Origin: an uncultured Bacilli bacterium
GTDB taxonomy: Bacteria > Bacillota_I > Bacilli_A > RF39 > UBA660
Assembly (NCBI GenBank): GCA_934182615.1
Contig: CAKPRO010000001.1
Span: 1 to 64,000 of the forward strand
DNA: 64,000 bases
Reading direction: 5' to 3'
The notes under the pieces were generated by a model. That model saw only the letters and a program-made list of their open reading frames with translations, was not told the DNA's origin and ran no database searches. Shown here in pieces: positions 27,736-35,422 of this stretch. A program made the position numbers and the translations under genes. Within the stretch, counting starts at the first letter, position 1. Every line of letters begins with the position of its first letter.

Positions 27736-29046
27736 ATGAAAGTGCCATCAGTAGCAATAGTCGGAAGACCTAATGTTGGTAAATCAACAATATTTAATAA
27801 ATTAATCGGAAAAAAAGTTTCCATAATTGAAGATACCCCTGGTGTAACTAGAGATAGAATCTATGGAACTGTAACTCATAATAACTACAAATTTCATTTA
27901 ATCGATACCGGCGGAATAGATGTATCTGAAGAAGATTTCAATGACGAAATAATAATTCAAGCCAATATAGCCATTGAAGAAGCCGAAATAATATTATTTG
28001 TCGTAGATGGGTTAGAAGAATTAAATCAAAACGATTTTGTTATAAGAGATATACTAATGAAATCAGGAAAAAGAGTAATAGTAGTAGTAAATAAATTAGA
28101 TAATGTTAAAAGAGAAGAAAATATTTATAACTACTACGAACTTGGTTTTGAAGAAGTATTACCAGTAAGTGGTGAACATTCTCTAGGATTATCTGATTTA
28201 CTAGATAGTATTACCAAAGACTTTAACGAAATAATTGAAGAAGAAGAACCAGATGACCGCATAAAATTCTGTTTAATAGGAAGACCAAATGTTGGAAAAA
28301 GTAGTTTAGTAAATGCCCTATTAAATGAAGAAAAAGTTATCGTATCTCCAATAGCGGGGACAACAAGAGATGCTATCGATACCGAATTCACTTATAATAA
28401 AAAGAAATATGTTGCTATCGATACAGCAGGTATTAGAAAAAGTGGTAAAATATTTGAAAGAATAGAAAAATATTCCGTACTAAGGTCAATGAAAGCAATT
28501 GAAAGAAGTGATGTCTGCCTTCTAGTAATAAACGCTGAAGAAGGAATAATTGAACACGATAAACATATCGCAAGTTATGCTCTTGAAGAAGGAAAACCAA
28601 TTGTAATAGTAGTTAATAAATGGGATACCGTAAATGACAAAAATGATATAGCAGCATTTACTAAACTTGTAAGAGCAGAATTCAAATTCCTATCTTATGC
28701 TAAAGTAACATTTGTATCAGCATTAACTAAGAAAAGAATTTTTACTATCATGCCAGAAATAGATAAAGCCTATGAAAATTCACATCGTGAAATAAAAACA
28801 AGTGTTTTAAATGAAGTAATAAGAGATGCCGTAATGATGAAAGCACCACCTTCATATAAAGGTAAAAGATTAAAAATATCCTTTGCTCAACAGACAGGAA
28901 CAGTTCCTCCAAAATTCACCTTATTTGTAAATAGTAACAAATTAATACACTTCTCATATGAGAGATATCTAGAAAACAAATTAAGAGAAAACTTTGACCT
29001 TGAAGGAACACCAATAAAATTAGAATACAAAAATAAAAACGATTAA
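27736..29046 (+). CDS. der: Ribosome biogenesis GTPase Der (EngA)
   Basis: A double-GTPase protein of 436 residues needed for 50S assembly. The first G1 (GRPNVGKST) is near residue 10 and the second (GRPNVGKSS) near 181. Each has its DTGG or DTAG and NKxD motifs, followed by a KH-like C-terminal domain. The ATG at 27736 is preceded by GAGGTGA. The gene ends in a hairpin that overlaps the ribosome binding site of the next gene. Confidence 0.98.
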   Translation: MKVPSVAIVGRPNVGKSTIFNKLIGKKVSIIEDTPGVTRDRIYGTVTHNNYKFHLIDTGGIDVSEEDFNDEIIIQANIAIEEAEIILFVVDGLEELNQNDFVIRDILMKSGKRVIVVVNKLDNVKREENIYNYYELGFEEVLPVSGEHSLGLSDLLDSITKDFNEIIEEEEPDDRIKFCLIGRPNVGKSSLVNALLNEEKVIVSPIAGTTRDAIDTEFTYNKKKYVAIDTAGIRKSGKIFERIEKYSVLRSMKAIERSDVCLLVINAEEGIIEHDKHIASYALEEGKPIVIVVNKWDTVNDKNDIAAFTKLVRAEFKFLSYAKVTFVSALTKKRIFTIMPEIDKAYENSHREIKTSVLNEVIRDAVMMKAPPSYKGKRLKISFAQQTGTVPPKFTLFVNSNKLIHFSYERYLENKLRENFDLEGTPIKLEYKNKND

Positions 29047-29061
29047 TTAACAAAAAAGAAT

Positions 29062-29086
29062 CTCCTAACATATAATGTACTAGGAG
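29062..29086 (+). terminator. der terminator overlapping the next ribosome binding site
   Basis: CTCCTA pairs with TAGGAG around a loop with an extra ACAT/ATGT pairing, followed by TTTTTT. The 3' arm is the AGGAGG ribosome binding site of the SpoVIF-like gene, and the T run forms its spacer before the ATG. The loop also contains CATATAAT, a possible sporulation -10 box. Confidence 0.65.
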
Positions 29087-29093
29087 GTTTTTT

Positions 29094-29339
29094 ATGTTTT
29101 CAGATAATTTTTTTAAAAAAGTAGAAAAGAAAACTAATGTAAATAAAGAAACAATACTTTCCCTAGCGGATAAATTACAAAAAGGAAATATGAAAGATGA
29201 GGCAACTTTAAAAGAAGTAATAAATGACTTAGCCAAAATGACAGGTAGAGAGGTATCTAAAGAAAAAGAAGAAAAAATAATAAGTACTATCTTAAATGAC
29301 AATGTACCAAAAAATTTAGATAAATTCTTAGATAAATGA
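29094..29339 (+). CDS. Stage VI sporulation protein F-like
   Basis: An 81-residue protein similar in layout to SpoVIF/YjcC: an N-terminal FFKKVEKKTNVNKETILSLADKLQ segment, KDEATLKEVI, and a conserved basic/acidic REVSKEKEEKI stretch. In Bacillus this protein acts late in spore coat and spore maturation. A sporulation context is supported by spoIVA two genes downstream. The stop overlaps the next start (ATGA), so it is coupled to the amidotransferase gene. Assigned by remembered similarity, not by search. Confidence 0.65.
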   Translation: MFSDNFFKKVEKKTNVNKETILSLADKLQKGNMKDEATLKEVINDLAKMTGREVSKEKEEKIISTILNDNVPKNLDKFLDK

Positions 29340-29962
29340 GTAATATAACTATTGGCCTTGTAGCAAGAGATGATAAAATAAATGATACTCTAGTACAAAT
29401 AATAACTAAAAATAATTTAAAATATCTACATAATAAATGTAACTATATAGGTATCTTAAACTATGATAATTCTTTATTAAATACTGATGTCTTATCTCTA
29501 TGTGATGGTATTATCTTTCAAGGAGGAAGTAATATATACCCCTATCATTTTCAAATACTAAATTATGTCATAAATAATAATATCCCTGTACTAGGAATAT
29601 GCATGGGTCATCAAATAATAGGTCTCTATAGTCAAAACACTATTAATGATAAAGCATTAATAAAAATACCAAATCACAATAATAAAAATAAAACTCACAA
29701 CATAAAAATAAAACCAAATACCATCCTCTATAAAATATTTGGTCCCACCCTAACAGTAAATTCAAGACATAATGAAGCACTATCTAAAGTAAATTATCCT
29801 TTTAAAGTATCAGCAGTCTCTAAAGATAATATAATTGAAGGTATTGAATATGTAGATGATAATCACTTCGTATTAGGAGTTCAATTCCATCCAGAAGATT
29901 TAGATAATACCGAAAACCTATATAACTATTTTTTAAAAGAAGTATTGAAAAGAAAAAAATAA
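29336..29962 (+). CDS. Class I glutamine amidotransferase (peptidase C26-like)
   Basis: A 208-residue protein with the nucleophile elbow LGICMGHQIIG (catalytic Cys) and the His-Glu pair in GVQFHPED. This fits gamma-glutamyl hydrolases of the PuuD/C26 type, which cleave gamma-glutamyl bonds. It overlaps the SpoVIF-like gene by 4 bases and precedes spoIVA. A wall or spore-peptide substrate is possible but is inference. It is not a synthase-linked amidotransferase domain, since no synthase is adjacent. Confidence 0.8.
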   Translation: MSNITIGLVARDDKINDTLVQIITKNNLKYLHNKCNYIGILNYDNSLLNTDVLSLCDGIIFQGGSNIYPYHFQILNYVINNNIPVLGICMGHQIIGLYSQNTINDKALIKIPNHNNKNKTHNIKIKPNTILYKIFGPTLTVNSRHNEALSKVNYPFKVSAVSKDNIIEGIEYVDDNHFVLGVQFHPEDLDNTENLYNYFLKEVLKRKK

Positions 29963-29975
29963 TTCTTTTCTTTTT

Positions 29976-30003
29976 TCATATTTACAAATAAATAACATAT
30001 AGT
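29976..30003 (+). promoter_or_regulatory. SigE-like promoter of spoIVA
   Basis: TCATATTT and CATATAGT are placed with ATA-N15-CATA spacing. This resembles the sporulation mother-cell SigE consensus (kmATATT and CATACAnT), about 30 bases upstream of spoIVA, a SigE-regulated gene in Bacillus. Confidence 0.6.
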
Positions 30004-30032
30004 TTAGTGATAAAAAGAAAAGAGGTATGTTA

Positions 30033-31502
30033 ATGGAAAAAATAGAAGTTATAAAAAGTATTGGTAAAAGAACAGGAGGAGATATCTATCTAGGTGTAGT
30101 AGGAGCAGTAAGAACAGGAAAATCAACTTTCATAAGAAAGTTTATGGAAAATTTAGTAATACCTAATATTGAAGATGAATATGAAAGAAAAAGATGTTTA
30201 GACGAACTACCACAAGCCGCAGCAGGTAAAACAATAATGACAACAGAACCAAAATTCGTTCCCGCTACCGCTGCCAAAATAAAAGTAGAAGACTTTAGTG
30301 CTAATATAAGAATGATTGACTGTGTTGGTTATGTTGTAAAAGCCGCTAAAGGATATGAAGACGAAAACGGACCACGTTTAGTAATGACCCCATGGTATAG
30401 TGAACCAATTCCTTTTACTGAAGCCGCTGAAATAGGAACAGAAAAAGTAATAAAAGAACACTCTACCATTGGAATAGTAGTAACAACTGATGGTTCCATC
30501 GGAGACATTCCAAGAAGTGAATATGTTGAAGCTGAAAAAGCAGTAATTGAAGAATTAAATGCTGTTGGTAAACCTTATATAGTATTATTAAATAGTGTTC
30601 ATCCAATGTTACCAGATACCGAAACACTAGCAGACAAATTAAAAGAAGAATATAATGTTCCCGTAATGCCAATAAGTATTGAAGCAATGCAAGAAAGAGA
30701 TATGTATAATATTCTAAAAGAAGCCCTATATGAATTTCCAATAGAACAAATAAAAGTAAATATGCCCGAATGGATAGCCATATTAGCTCCTGACCACTAT
30801 TTAAAAAAAGAATACATAGCTAAAATAAAAGAAGCCATAACTGAAGTAAACAAATTAAAAGATATAGATAAAATAAATAACAACTTTACTGAATCAGAAT
30901 ATATAGCTAAATCATATATATCCGAAGTTGATCCTTCAACAGGAGAGGTAACCATAAATTTAGAAGCCCCACAAGGACTATATAGCAAAACATTAAATGA
31001 CATCATGGGTATTTCAGTATCATCTAAAGCCGAACTATTATCACTATTCCAAGAATTAAATATTGCTAGACGTGAATATAATCAAATAAAATCAGCCCTA
31101 AAAATGGTAAAACAAACCGGTTACGGAATCGCTTCCCCTACTCTAGATGATATGAAACTAGATAAACCAGAAATAATTAAACAAGGTTCTCGTTATGGAA
31201 TTAAACTAAAAGCCAAAGCATCATCAATTCATATGATAAAAGTAGATGTCGAAAGCACCTTTGAGCCAATAATAGGAAGTGAATTACAAAGTAAAGAACT
31301 AATAAACTATCTAACTGAAAATAAAGAAGGAACAGATATTTGGAAAAGTGAAATATTTGGTCGCAGTTTAGATGTTATAGTTCAAGAAGGAATTCAAGCT
31401 AAACTATCAATGATGCCAGACAATGTAAGATATAAACTATGTCAAACACTAACTAAAATAATCAATAAAGGTTCATCAAATATGATAGCCATAGTATTAT
31501 AA
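30033..31502 (+). CDS. spoIVA: Stage IV sporulation protein A
   Basis: A SpoIVA of 489 residues, the ATP-dependent scaffold that polymerises on the forespore surface as the spore coat basement layer. The N terminus TGGDIYLGVVGAVRTGKSTFIRKF carries Walker A, followed by DELPQAAAGKTIMTTEPKFVP. The C-terminal region ends in ...NMIAIVL, typical of the membrane-anchoring tail. The ATG at 30033 follows AGAGGT. Its intact length argues for a functional sporulation pathway. Confidence 0.97.
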   Translation: MEKIEVIKSIGKRTGGDIYLGVVGAVRTGKSTFIRKFMENLVIPNIEDEYERKRCLDELPQAAAGKTIMTTEPKFVPATAAKIKVEDFSANIRMIDCVGYVVKAAKGYEDENGPRLVMTPWYSEPIPFTEAAEIGTEKVIKEHSTIGIVVTTDGSIGDIPRSEYVEAEKAVIEELNAVGKPYIVLLNSVHPMLPDTETLADKLKEEYNVPVMPISIEAMQERDMYNILKEALYEFPIEQIKVNMPEWIAILAPDHYLKKEYIAKIKEAITEVNKLKDIDKINNNFTESEYIAKSYISEVDPSTGEVTINLEAPQGLYSKTLNDIMGISVSSKAELLSLFQELNIARREYNQIKSALKMVKQTGYGIASPTLDDMKLDKPEIIKQGSRYGIKLKAKASSIHMIKVDVESTFEPIIGSELQSKELINYLTENKEGTDIWKSEIFGRSLDVIVQEGIQAKLSMMPDNVRYKLCQTLTKIINKGSSNMIAIVL

Positions 31503-31530
31503 AAAGACTTAACAATCAAGTTAAGCCTTT
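31503..31530. terminator. Bidirectional terminator between spoIVA and the permease
   Basis: An 11-position stem with one mismatch lies between converging genes, with A-rich sequence on one side and T-rich on the other. Confidence 0.7.
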
Positions 31531-32663
31531 TCTTTTACTTTAGTAACAATCTTATTACTCTTAAGTCTATCATTTACCATTTTAGTAAATAAAGCATATA
31601 ATAAAGAACATAATGGTGTAGCAATAAGCATGCCAAGTATTCCACCAATACTACCACCAACAGTAACTGATAGAAGAACCCACATACCAGGAAGTCCGAT
31701 ACTCTTACCAACAACTCTAGGATATATTAAGTTACCTTCAATTTGTTGAAGAACAATAATAAATACCACGAATAAGATAGCCTTAACAGGACTAACCATC
31801 ATAATAAGAATAAATCCAATCGCCGTACCAATAAATGCTCCAAAGATTGGTATCAAAGCCGTAAATCCAAGTAATACTCCAATAGTGGAAGCATATGGGA
31901 ATCTAAATATAAGCATACCCACAAATACCAAACTACCAAAAATTAAAGCCTCTAAACATTGTCCTGTAACAAAGTTAGAAAAAGTTTTATTAGCAAGAGT
32001 ACCAATAGTATTAATCTTATTAATAGTTTTAGGTTTCAAATAAGCCTTCATAACTTTATTAATCTGTCTACTTAAAGTCTCCTTTTGTGCAATCATATAA
32101 ATAGCAAATACCAAGGTAATAATACCTTTACTAATAATACTAATAACCGAAGTAGCAACCTCAGTAGTAACAGTAATAACATCTTTAGAATTACCTTTAA
32201 TATAATCGGTAATAACCTTACCAAAATTATCTAAGTATTCCCCAACCTTGTTAACAGTAAACTCATCAACATCAAACTTATTCAAAATACCAATAATATC
32301 TTCCTTATAAGCAGGAAGTGTATCAGTAAATAAAGAAGCCGAATTCTTAAGTTGTGGAATAAGTAAATTCATAACAAAGAAAATTGTTAAAAATACCAAT
32401 ATCAAACTAAGTGTAATACATAGCGGTCTTTTAACCTTATTCCAAACCTTACTAGGTTTAATCTTACCAAAAATTTTCTTCTCAATAAAGTTATTCAAAA
32501 CATTAAGTACAAATGCAAGAATAATACCAAGTAAGAATGGTGAAAAAATATTAATAACCTTTCCTAAAAAAGCAATAATTTTACTAAAATTAACCAAAGC
32601 AAATATAACAAGAGCAATATAACTAATAATTATAATAATATCCTTTCTTGTTTTATCCTTCAT
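31521..32663 (-). CDS. AI-2E family transporter (YtvI/PerM-like)
   Basis: A 380-residue membrane protein with about eight hydrophobic segments, a large central loop with amphipathic helices, and the late conserved region PIFGAFIGTAIG...QQIEGNLIYPRVVGKSIGLPG. Family members are proposed exporters; Bacillus YtvI is sporulation-linked, and the gene converges on spoIVA here. The start at 32663 (MKDKTRKD) is preferred to one six residues earlier because GGGGAGA precedes it. Confidence 0.88.
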   Translation of the reverse strand: MKDKTRKDIIIIISYIALVIFALVNFSKIIAFLGKVINIFSPFLLGIILAFVLNVLNNFIEKKIFGKIKPSKVWNKVKRPLCITLSLILVFLTIFFVMNLLIPQLKNSASLFTDTLPAYKEDIIGILNKFDVDEFTVNKVGEYLDNFGKVITDYIKGNSKDVITVTTEVATSVISIISKGIITLVFAIYMIAQKETLSRQINKVMKAYLKPKTINKINTIGTLANKTFSNFVTGQCLEALIFGSLVFVGMLIFRFPYASTIGVLLGFTALIPIFGAFIGTAIGFILIMMVSPVKAILFVVFIIVLQQIEGNLIYPRVVGKSIGLPGMWVLLSVTVGGSIGGILGMLIATPLCSLLYALFTKMVNDRLKSNKIVTKVKEKA

Positions 32664-32884
32664 ACTAACATCTCCCCTCAAAAAACAGCCTTATTATACC
32701 ACAAATAAAGAAAACTTACAATAATATTATTGACAATGAATAAAAAGTTATACAAGTAGTTAATTTTTGTAAAATAATTACTATAATTTCCTTAAAATAC
32801 TTGATTTTATTGAGATATTATGGTATCTTTATGTAGTAAGCATAACATATATTGCTTAGAGAAAAATTAATGGAGGTAATAAAA

Positions 32885-33157
32885 ATGACAAAAGCTGAAT
32901 TAGTAGATTTCATTGCTGAAAAAGCAGATTTAACAAAAGCTGATGCTGGTAGAGCATTAGAAGCTATGATGGAAGGAGTTACAAACGGTTTAAAAGAAAC
33001 TGGAAAAGTAACATTAGTAGGTTTCGGAACTTTCACTGCTAAAAAAAGAGAAGCTAGAACTGGAAGAAACCCTCAAACTGGAGAAGCAGTAAAAATCGCT
33101 GCTAGAACAGTTCCTGGATTCAAAGCTGGAAACAAATTAAAAGACGCACTAAACTAA
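32885..33157 (+). CDS. hup: DNA-binding protein HU
   Basis: A 90-residue HU nucleoid protein with the N-terminal [25 protein letters not shown] helices and the arm motif [21 protein letters not shown]. The ATG at 32885 follows GGAGGTAA. The roughly 200-base upstream gap contains several partial promoter matches (for example TTAATT and TATAAT spaced by 16 near 32760-32790). Codon use is richer in GC than in neighbouring genes, as expected for a highly expressed gene. Confidence 0.97.
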   Translation: MTKAELVDFIAEKADLTKADAGRALEAMMEGVTNGLKETGKVTLVGFGTFTAKKREARTGRNPQTGEAVKIAARTVPGFKAGNKLKDALN

Positions 33158-33166
33158 TAAAGTGTC

Positions 33167-33189
33167 AAGGACTTCTTAACGAAGTTCTT
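33167..33189 (+). terminator. HU gene terminator
   Basis: A 9-pair stem with a TTAAC loop is followed by TTTTTT. Confidence 0.85.
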
Positions 33190-33216
33190 TTTTTGTACCA
33201 TAAAAAAAGAAATAAA

Positions 33217-33882
33217 TTACTTTATCTCTCTACTTAAAGTCTCTACTTTACCAAGTATCATATCTTCTGAAAAGACATTAACAACAATAGTTTGATACTT
33301 AGGATTCATAGCCTGAAGAATAATAGCTTTACCACTTTTATATAGTCTTCTGACAGATAAAACATTACCCTTAACAGCAATAACAATATCATCACCACTA
33401 TTATAACTATCTTTCTTTCTAAAGAATACCCTATCACCCTTCAAATAAATGGGAGCCATTGAATCATCCATTAACTTAATAGATAAATCACACATCTTAC
33501 TAACTGGCTCGTAGGAGGCATTCCTATAACTATTAACAATCTTTTCTCCTCTAGAAGTAATATTGTTATTACCAGTCATTGTATTAACATAACTACGAAT
33601 CATTTTCTTCTCAAACAAATCTTTCTCATTTTTAGTCATAGGAATCTCATCAAATACATCAGAGTTAATATTAAAAATATTAGCAATATCAAAAAATATC
33701 TCATAAGGAATATTCAAAGTACCAGTTTCATACTTATGTAAAGTTTGCCTATTCTTCTTATAATTAAGCGCTCTAGCCAAATCCTCTAAAGAATAATTAT
33801 ACTTCTCTCTATATTCTTTCATAATATTACATACAAAAGGTTTTAAATCATCACTAACTAATTCTTGTTTTCTTGTTCTCAT
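33217..33882 (-). CDS. Xre-type regulator with S24/LexA-like C-terminal domain
   Basis: A 221-residue protein. An N-terminal helix-turn-helix (about residues 20-72) is followed by a linker and an S24-fold domain with DDSMAP (Ser 141), LKGDRVFF and MNPKYQTIVV. In LexA-type self-cleaving repressors the catalytic Lys lies in VKRL; here it is VRRL (Arg 178). No Ala-Gly or Cys-Gly cleavage site lies in the linker. It is likely a non-cleaving sensor/repressor. TAGGTG precedes the ATG. It sits at the end of the VUT transporter operon. Confidence 0.8.
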   Translation of the reverse strand: MRTRKQELVSDDLKPFVCNIMKEYREKYNYSLEDLARALNYKKNRQTLHKYETGTLNIPYEIFFDIANIFNINSDVFDEIPMTKNEKDLFEKKMIRSYVNTMTGNNNITSRGEKIVNSYRNASYEPVSKMCDLSIKLMDDSMAPIYLKGDRVFFRKKDSYNSGDDIVIAVKGNVLSVRRLYKSGKAIILQAMNPKYQTIVVNVFSEDMILGKVETLSREIK

Positions 33883-33889
33883 AATACAC

Positions 33890-34564
33890 CTACTTATCTT
33901 TCATCTTAACAATTGTATATACAGGAATAAGTCCTATCATACCAATCATAATTTTAATTAAATATCTAATAACAATCATTCCAAATAACAAAGTAAAATC
34001 AAATTCTCCAATATAAGAAATAATAACAAAGATAATACTTTCTAACATTTGAATAAATAACATTGTACCAACATTACTAAACCAAAGAATATTCTTACTT
34101 CTTCTAATATAGTAATAAACATAACTACTACTCCAAAGCATCAACATAATTGATACAAAACCACCAATAAAAATTCTAATATTATTTATATCATAACCAA
34201 ACAAACTATTAAAAACCTCATTACTAGTAAGTACATAATCCCCATTAGTAGTAAGTGATAGTAATGAAACAATAATCCCCACTACTACATATGCTATCCC
34301 ACTAGTAGTCATTATTCTCTTAACTTCATCAATACCAAATCTTTGAATAATAATATTATTACATATAAACAAGCCCATAATAATAGGAATACCAAGATTT
34401 ACTTGAAAAGAAAATAAATCAATTGTCTTAAACATAATAATACTAGCTATACTAGACATTAATACCATATATAAATATAAACCATTCTTTTTACCAACTT
34501 TATAAAATATAAACATCAGAAAGAAAGTAAAAATAACTTCTAATAAAATTAATATATAATTCAT
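33890..34564 (-). CDS. VUT-family membrane transporter, copy 1
   Basis: A 224-residue protein with six hydrophobic segments, resembling the VUT/YhhQ family of queuosine-precursor transporters. Features include the early GKKNGLYLYMVLMSSIASIIM, the inter-helix IDLFSFQVNLGIPI and a late SNVGTMLFIQMLES motif. The start shares one base with the stop of the adjacent related gene (TAATG). The actual substrate is uncertain because no queuosine biosynthesis gene is in the window. Confidence 0.7.
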   Translation of the reverse strand: MNYILILLEVIFTFFLMFIFYKVGKKNGLYLYMVLMSSIASIIMFKTIDLFSFQVNLGIPIIMGLFICNNIIIQRFGIDEVKRIMTTSGIAYVVVGIIVSLLSLTTNGDYVLTSNEVFNSLFGYDINNIRIFIGGFVSIMLMLWSSSYVYYYIRRSKNILWFSNVGTMLFIQMLESIIFVIISYIGEFDFTLLFGMIVIRYLIKIMIGMIGLIPVYTIVKMKDK

Positions 34565-35250
34565 TACTTCACCTTCTTTACACTAAGTATTTTATTAATA
34601 ACAAATACATATATAATCATAATAATACTCTTAATAAAATAATTCTCTATAGCAATAATAATAGCCTTATCAAATCTAATAAGAAAAGCATAACTAAAAT
34701 AAATAAAGATAAAAGTATCAATAAACATAATTCCCACAATAGTAGCAATAATCTTAATATTTTTCTTTTCTTTCTCTTCTTTTAATATTTTAAAACAATA
34801 ACCACTTAAATATAAAGTAACAATCATTGCTATTGGATAAGTAATAAACATAACTAAATTATCTAAAACTAAACTTTGATATAAAGAAGAAGTCTTATCA
34901 TATATTGAAGGAATCACAAAAGCATTAGATAAAAGATACATATAAAGTACAACATTAGTAATTAATACTAACATACTAAATTTCTTATATTCTTTAACAT
35001 CATATCTTTTAATAAAATAATATAAAATAGCTAATAAACCACTACTAAATATAATACTAGGATTAATATCTAAACCAAATATATTTATTAATTTAAAAGA
35101 CATTAAAAAAGAAATAACTGTATAAATAATACCTAAAAAATAAAATTCATACTTTCCAAAATATTTATGTACTATATATATAAGTCCTATACAAATAACT
35201 ATAAATAAAAGAAATAATACTTCTCCCACTATAAACACCTTCTTACTCAT
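34564..35250 (-). CDS. VUT-like membrane protein, diverged copy 2
   Basis: A 228-residue protein with six hydrophobic segments and the same layout as the gene downstream: EFYFLGIIYTVISFLMSFKLINIFGLDINPSIIF parallels the VUT core. The late SN...Q motif is not kept. It is probably a duplicated and diverged paralogue, perhaps a partner subunit. First gene of a three-gene operon with copy 1 and the S24-type regulator. Substrate unknown. Confidence 0.55.
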   Translation of the reverse strand: MSKKVFIVGEVLFLLFIVICIGLIYIVHKYFGKYEFYFLGIIYTVISFLMSFKLINIFGLDINPSIIFSSGLLAILYYFIKRYDVKEYKKFSMLVLITNVVLYMYLLSNAFVIPSIYDKTSSLYQSLVLDNLVMFITYPIAMIVTLYLSGYCFKILKEEKEKKNIKIIATIVGIMFIDTFIFIYFSYAFLIRFDKAIIIAIENYFIKSIIMIIYVFVINKILSVKKVK

Positions 35251-35322
35251 ATCTATTATATCACACTTCTTTTAAGATACAAATAATTTTATAAATATTT
35301 ATATTAAAATATTTCCATTTGT

Positions 35323-35404
35323 CTAGGAAAGCTATAATCTTTCCTAGTAATTTATAGCCTATAAGTCTATAAATTATAAGCCATCATATTCGGGGTGTAA
35401 ACTT
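35323..35404 (+). repeat. Paired-hairpin element, copy D, with 3' tail
   Basis: This is the best-formed copy. Hairpin 35323-35347 has a 9-pair stem, a C-U mismatch, one pair and an ATA loop. Hairpin 35348-35376 has a 10-pair stem, a C-U mismatch, two pairs and an ATA loop. The two abut with no gap. The tail at 35383-35404 (ATCATATTCGGGGT then GTAAACTT) is shared with copies C and F. It lies between two minus-strand genes and is oriented against them. Confidence 0.7.
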
Positions 35405-35422
35405 GCTAAAAAAAAAAGAAAC

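Noticed and set aside
28134..28391. Antisense frame inside der
   Set aside because: Covers the second GTPase domain of der on the other strand; no start signal and Ser-rich composition typical of reverse-read coding DNA.
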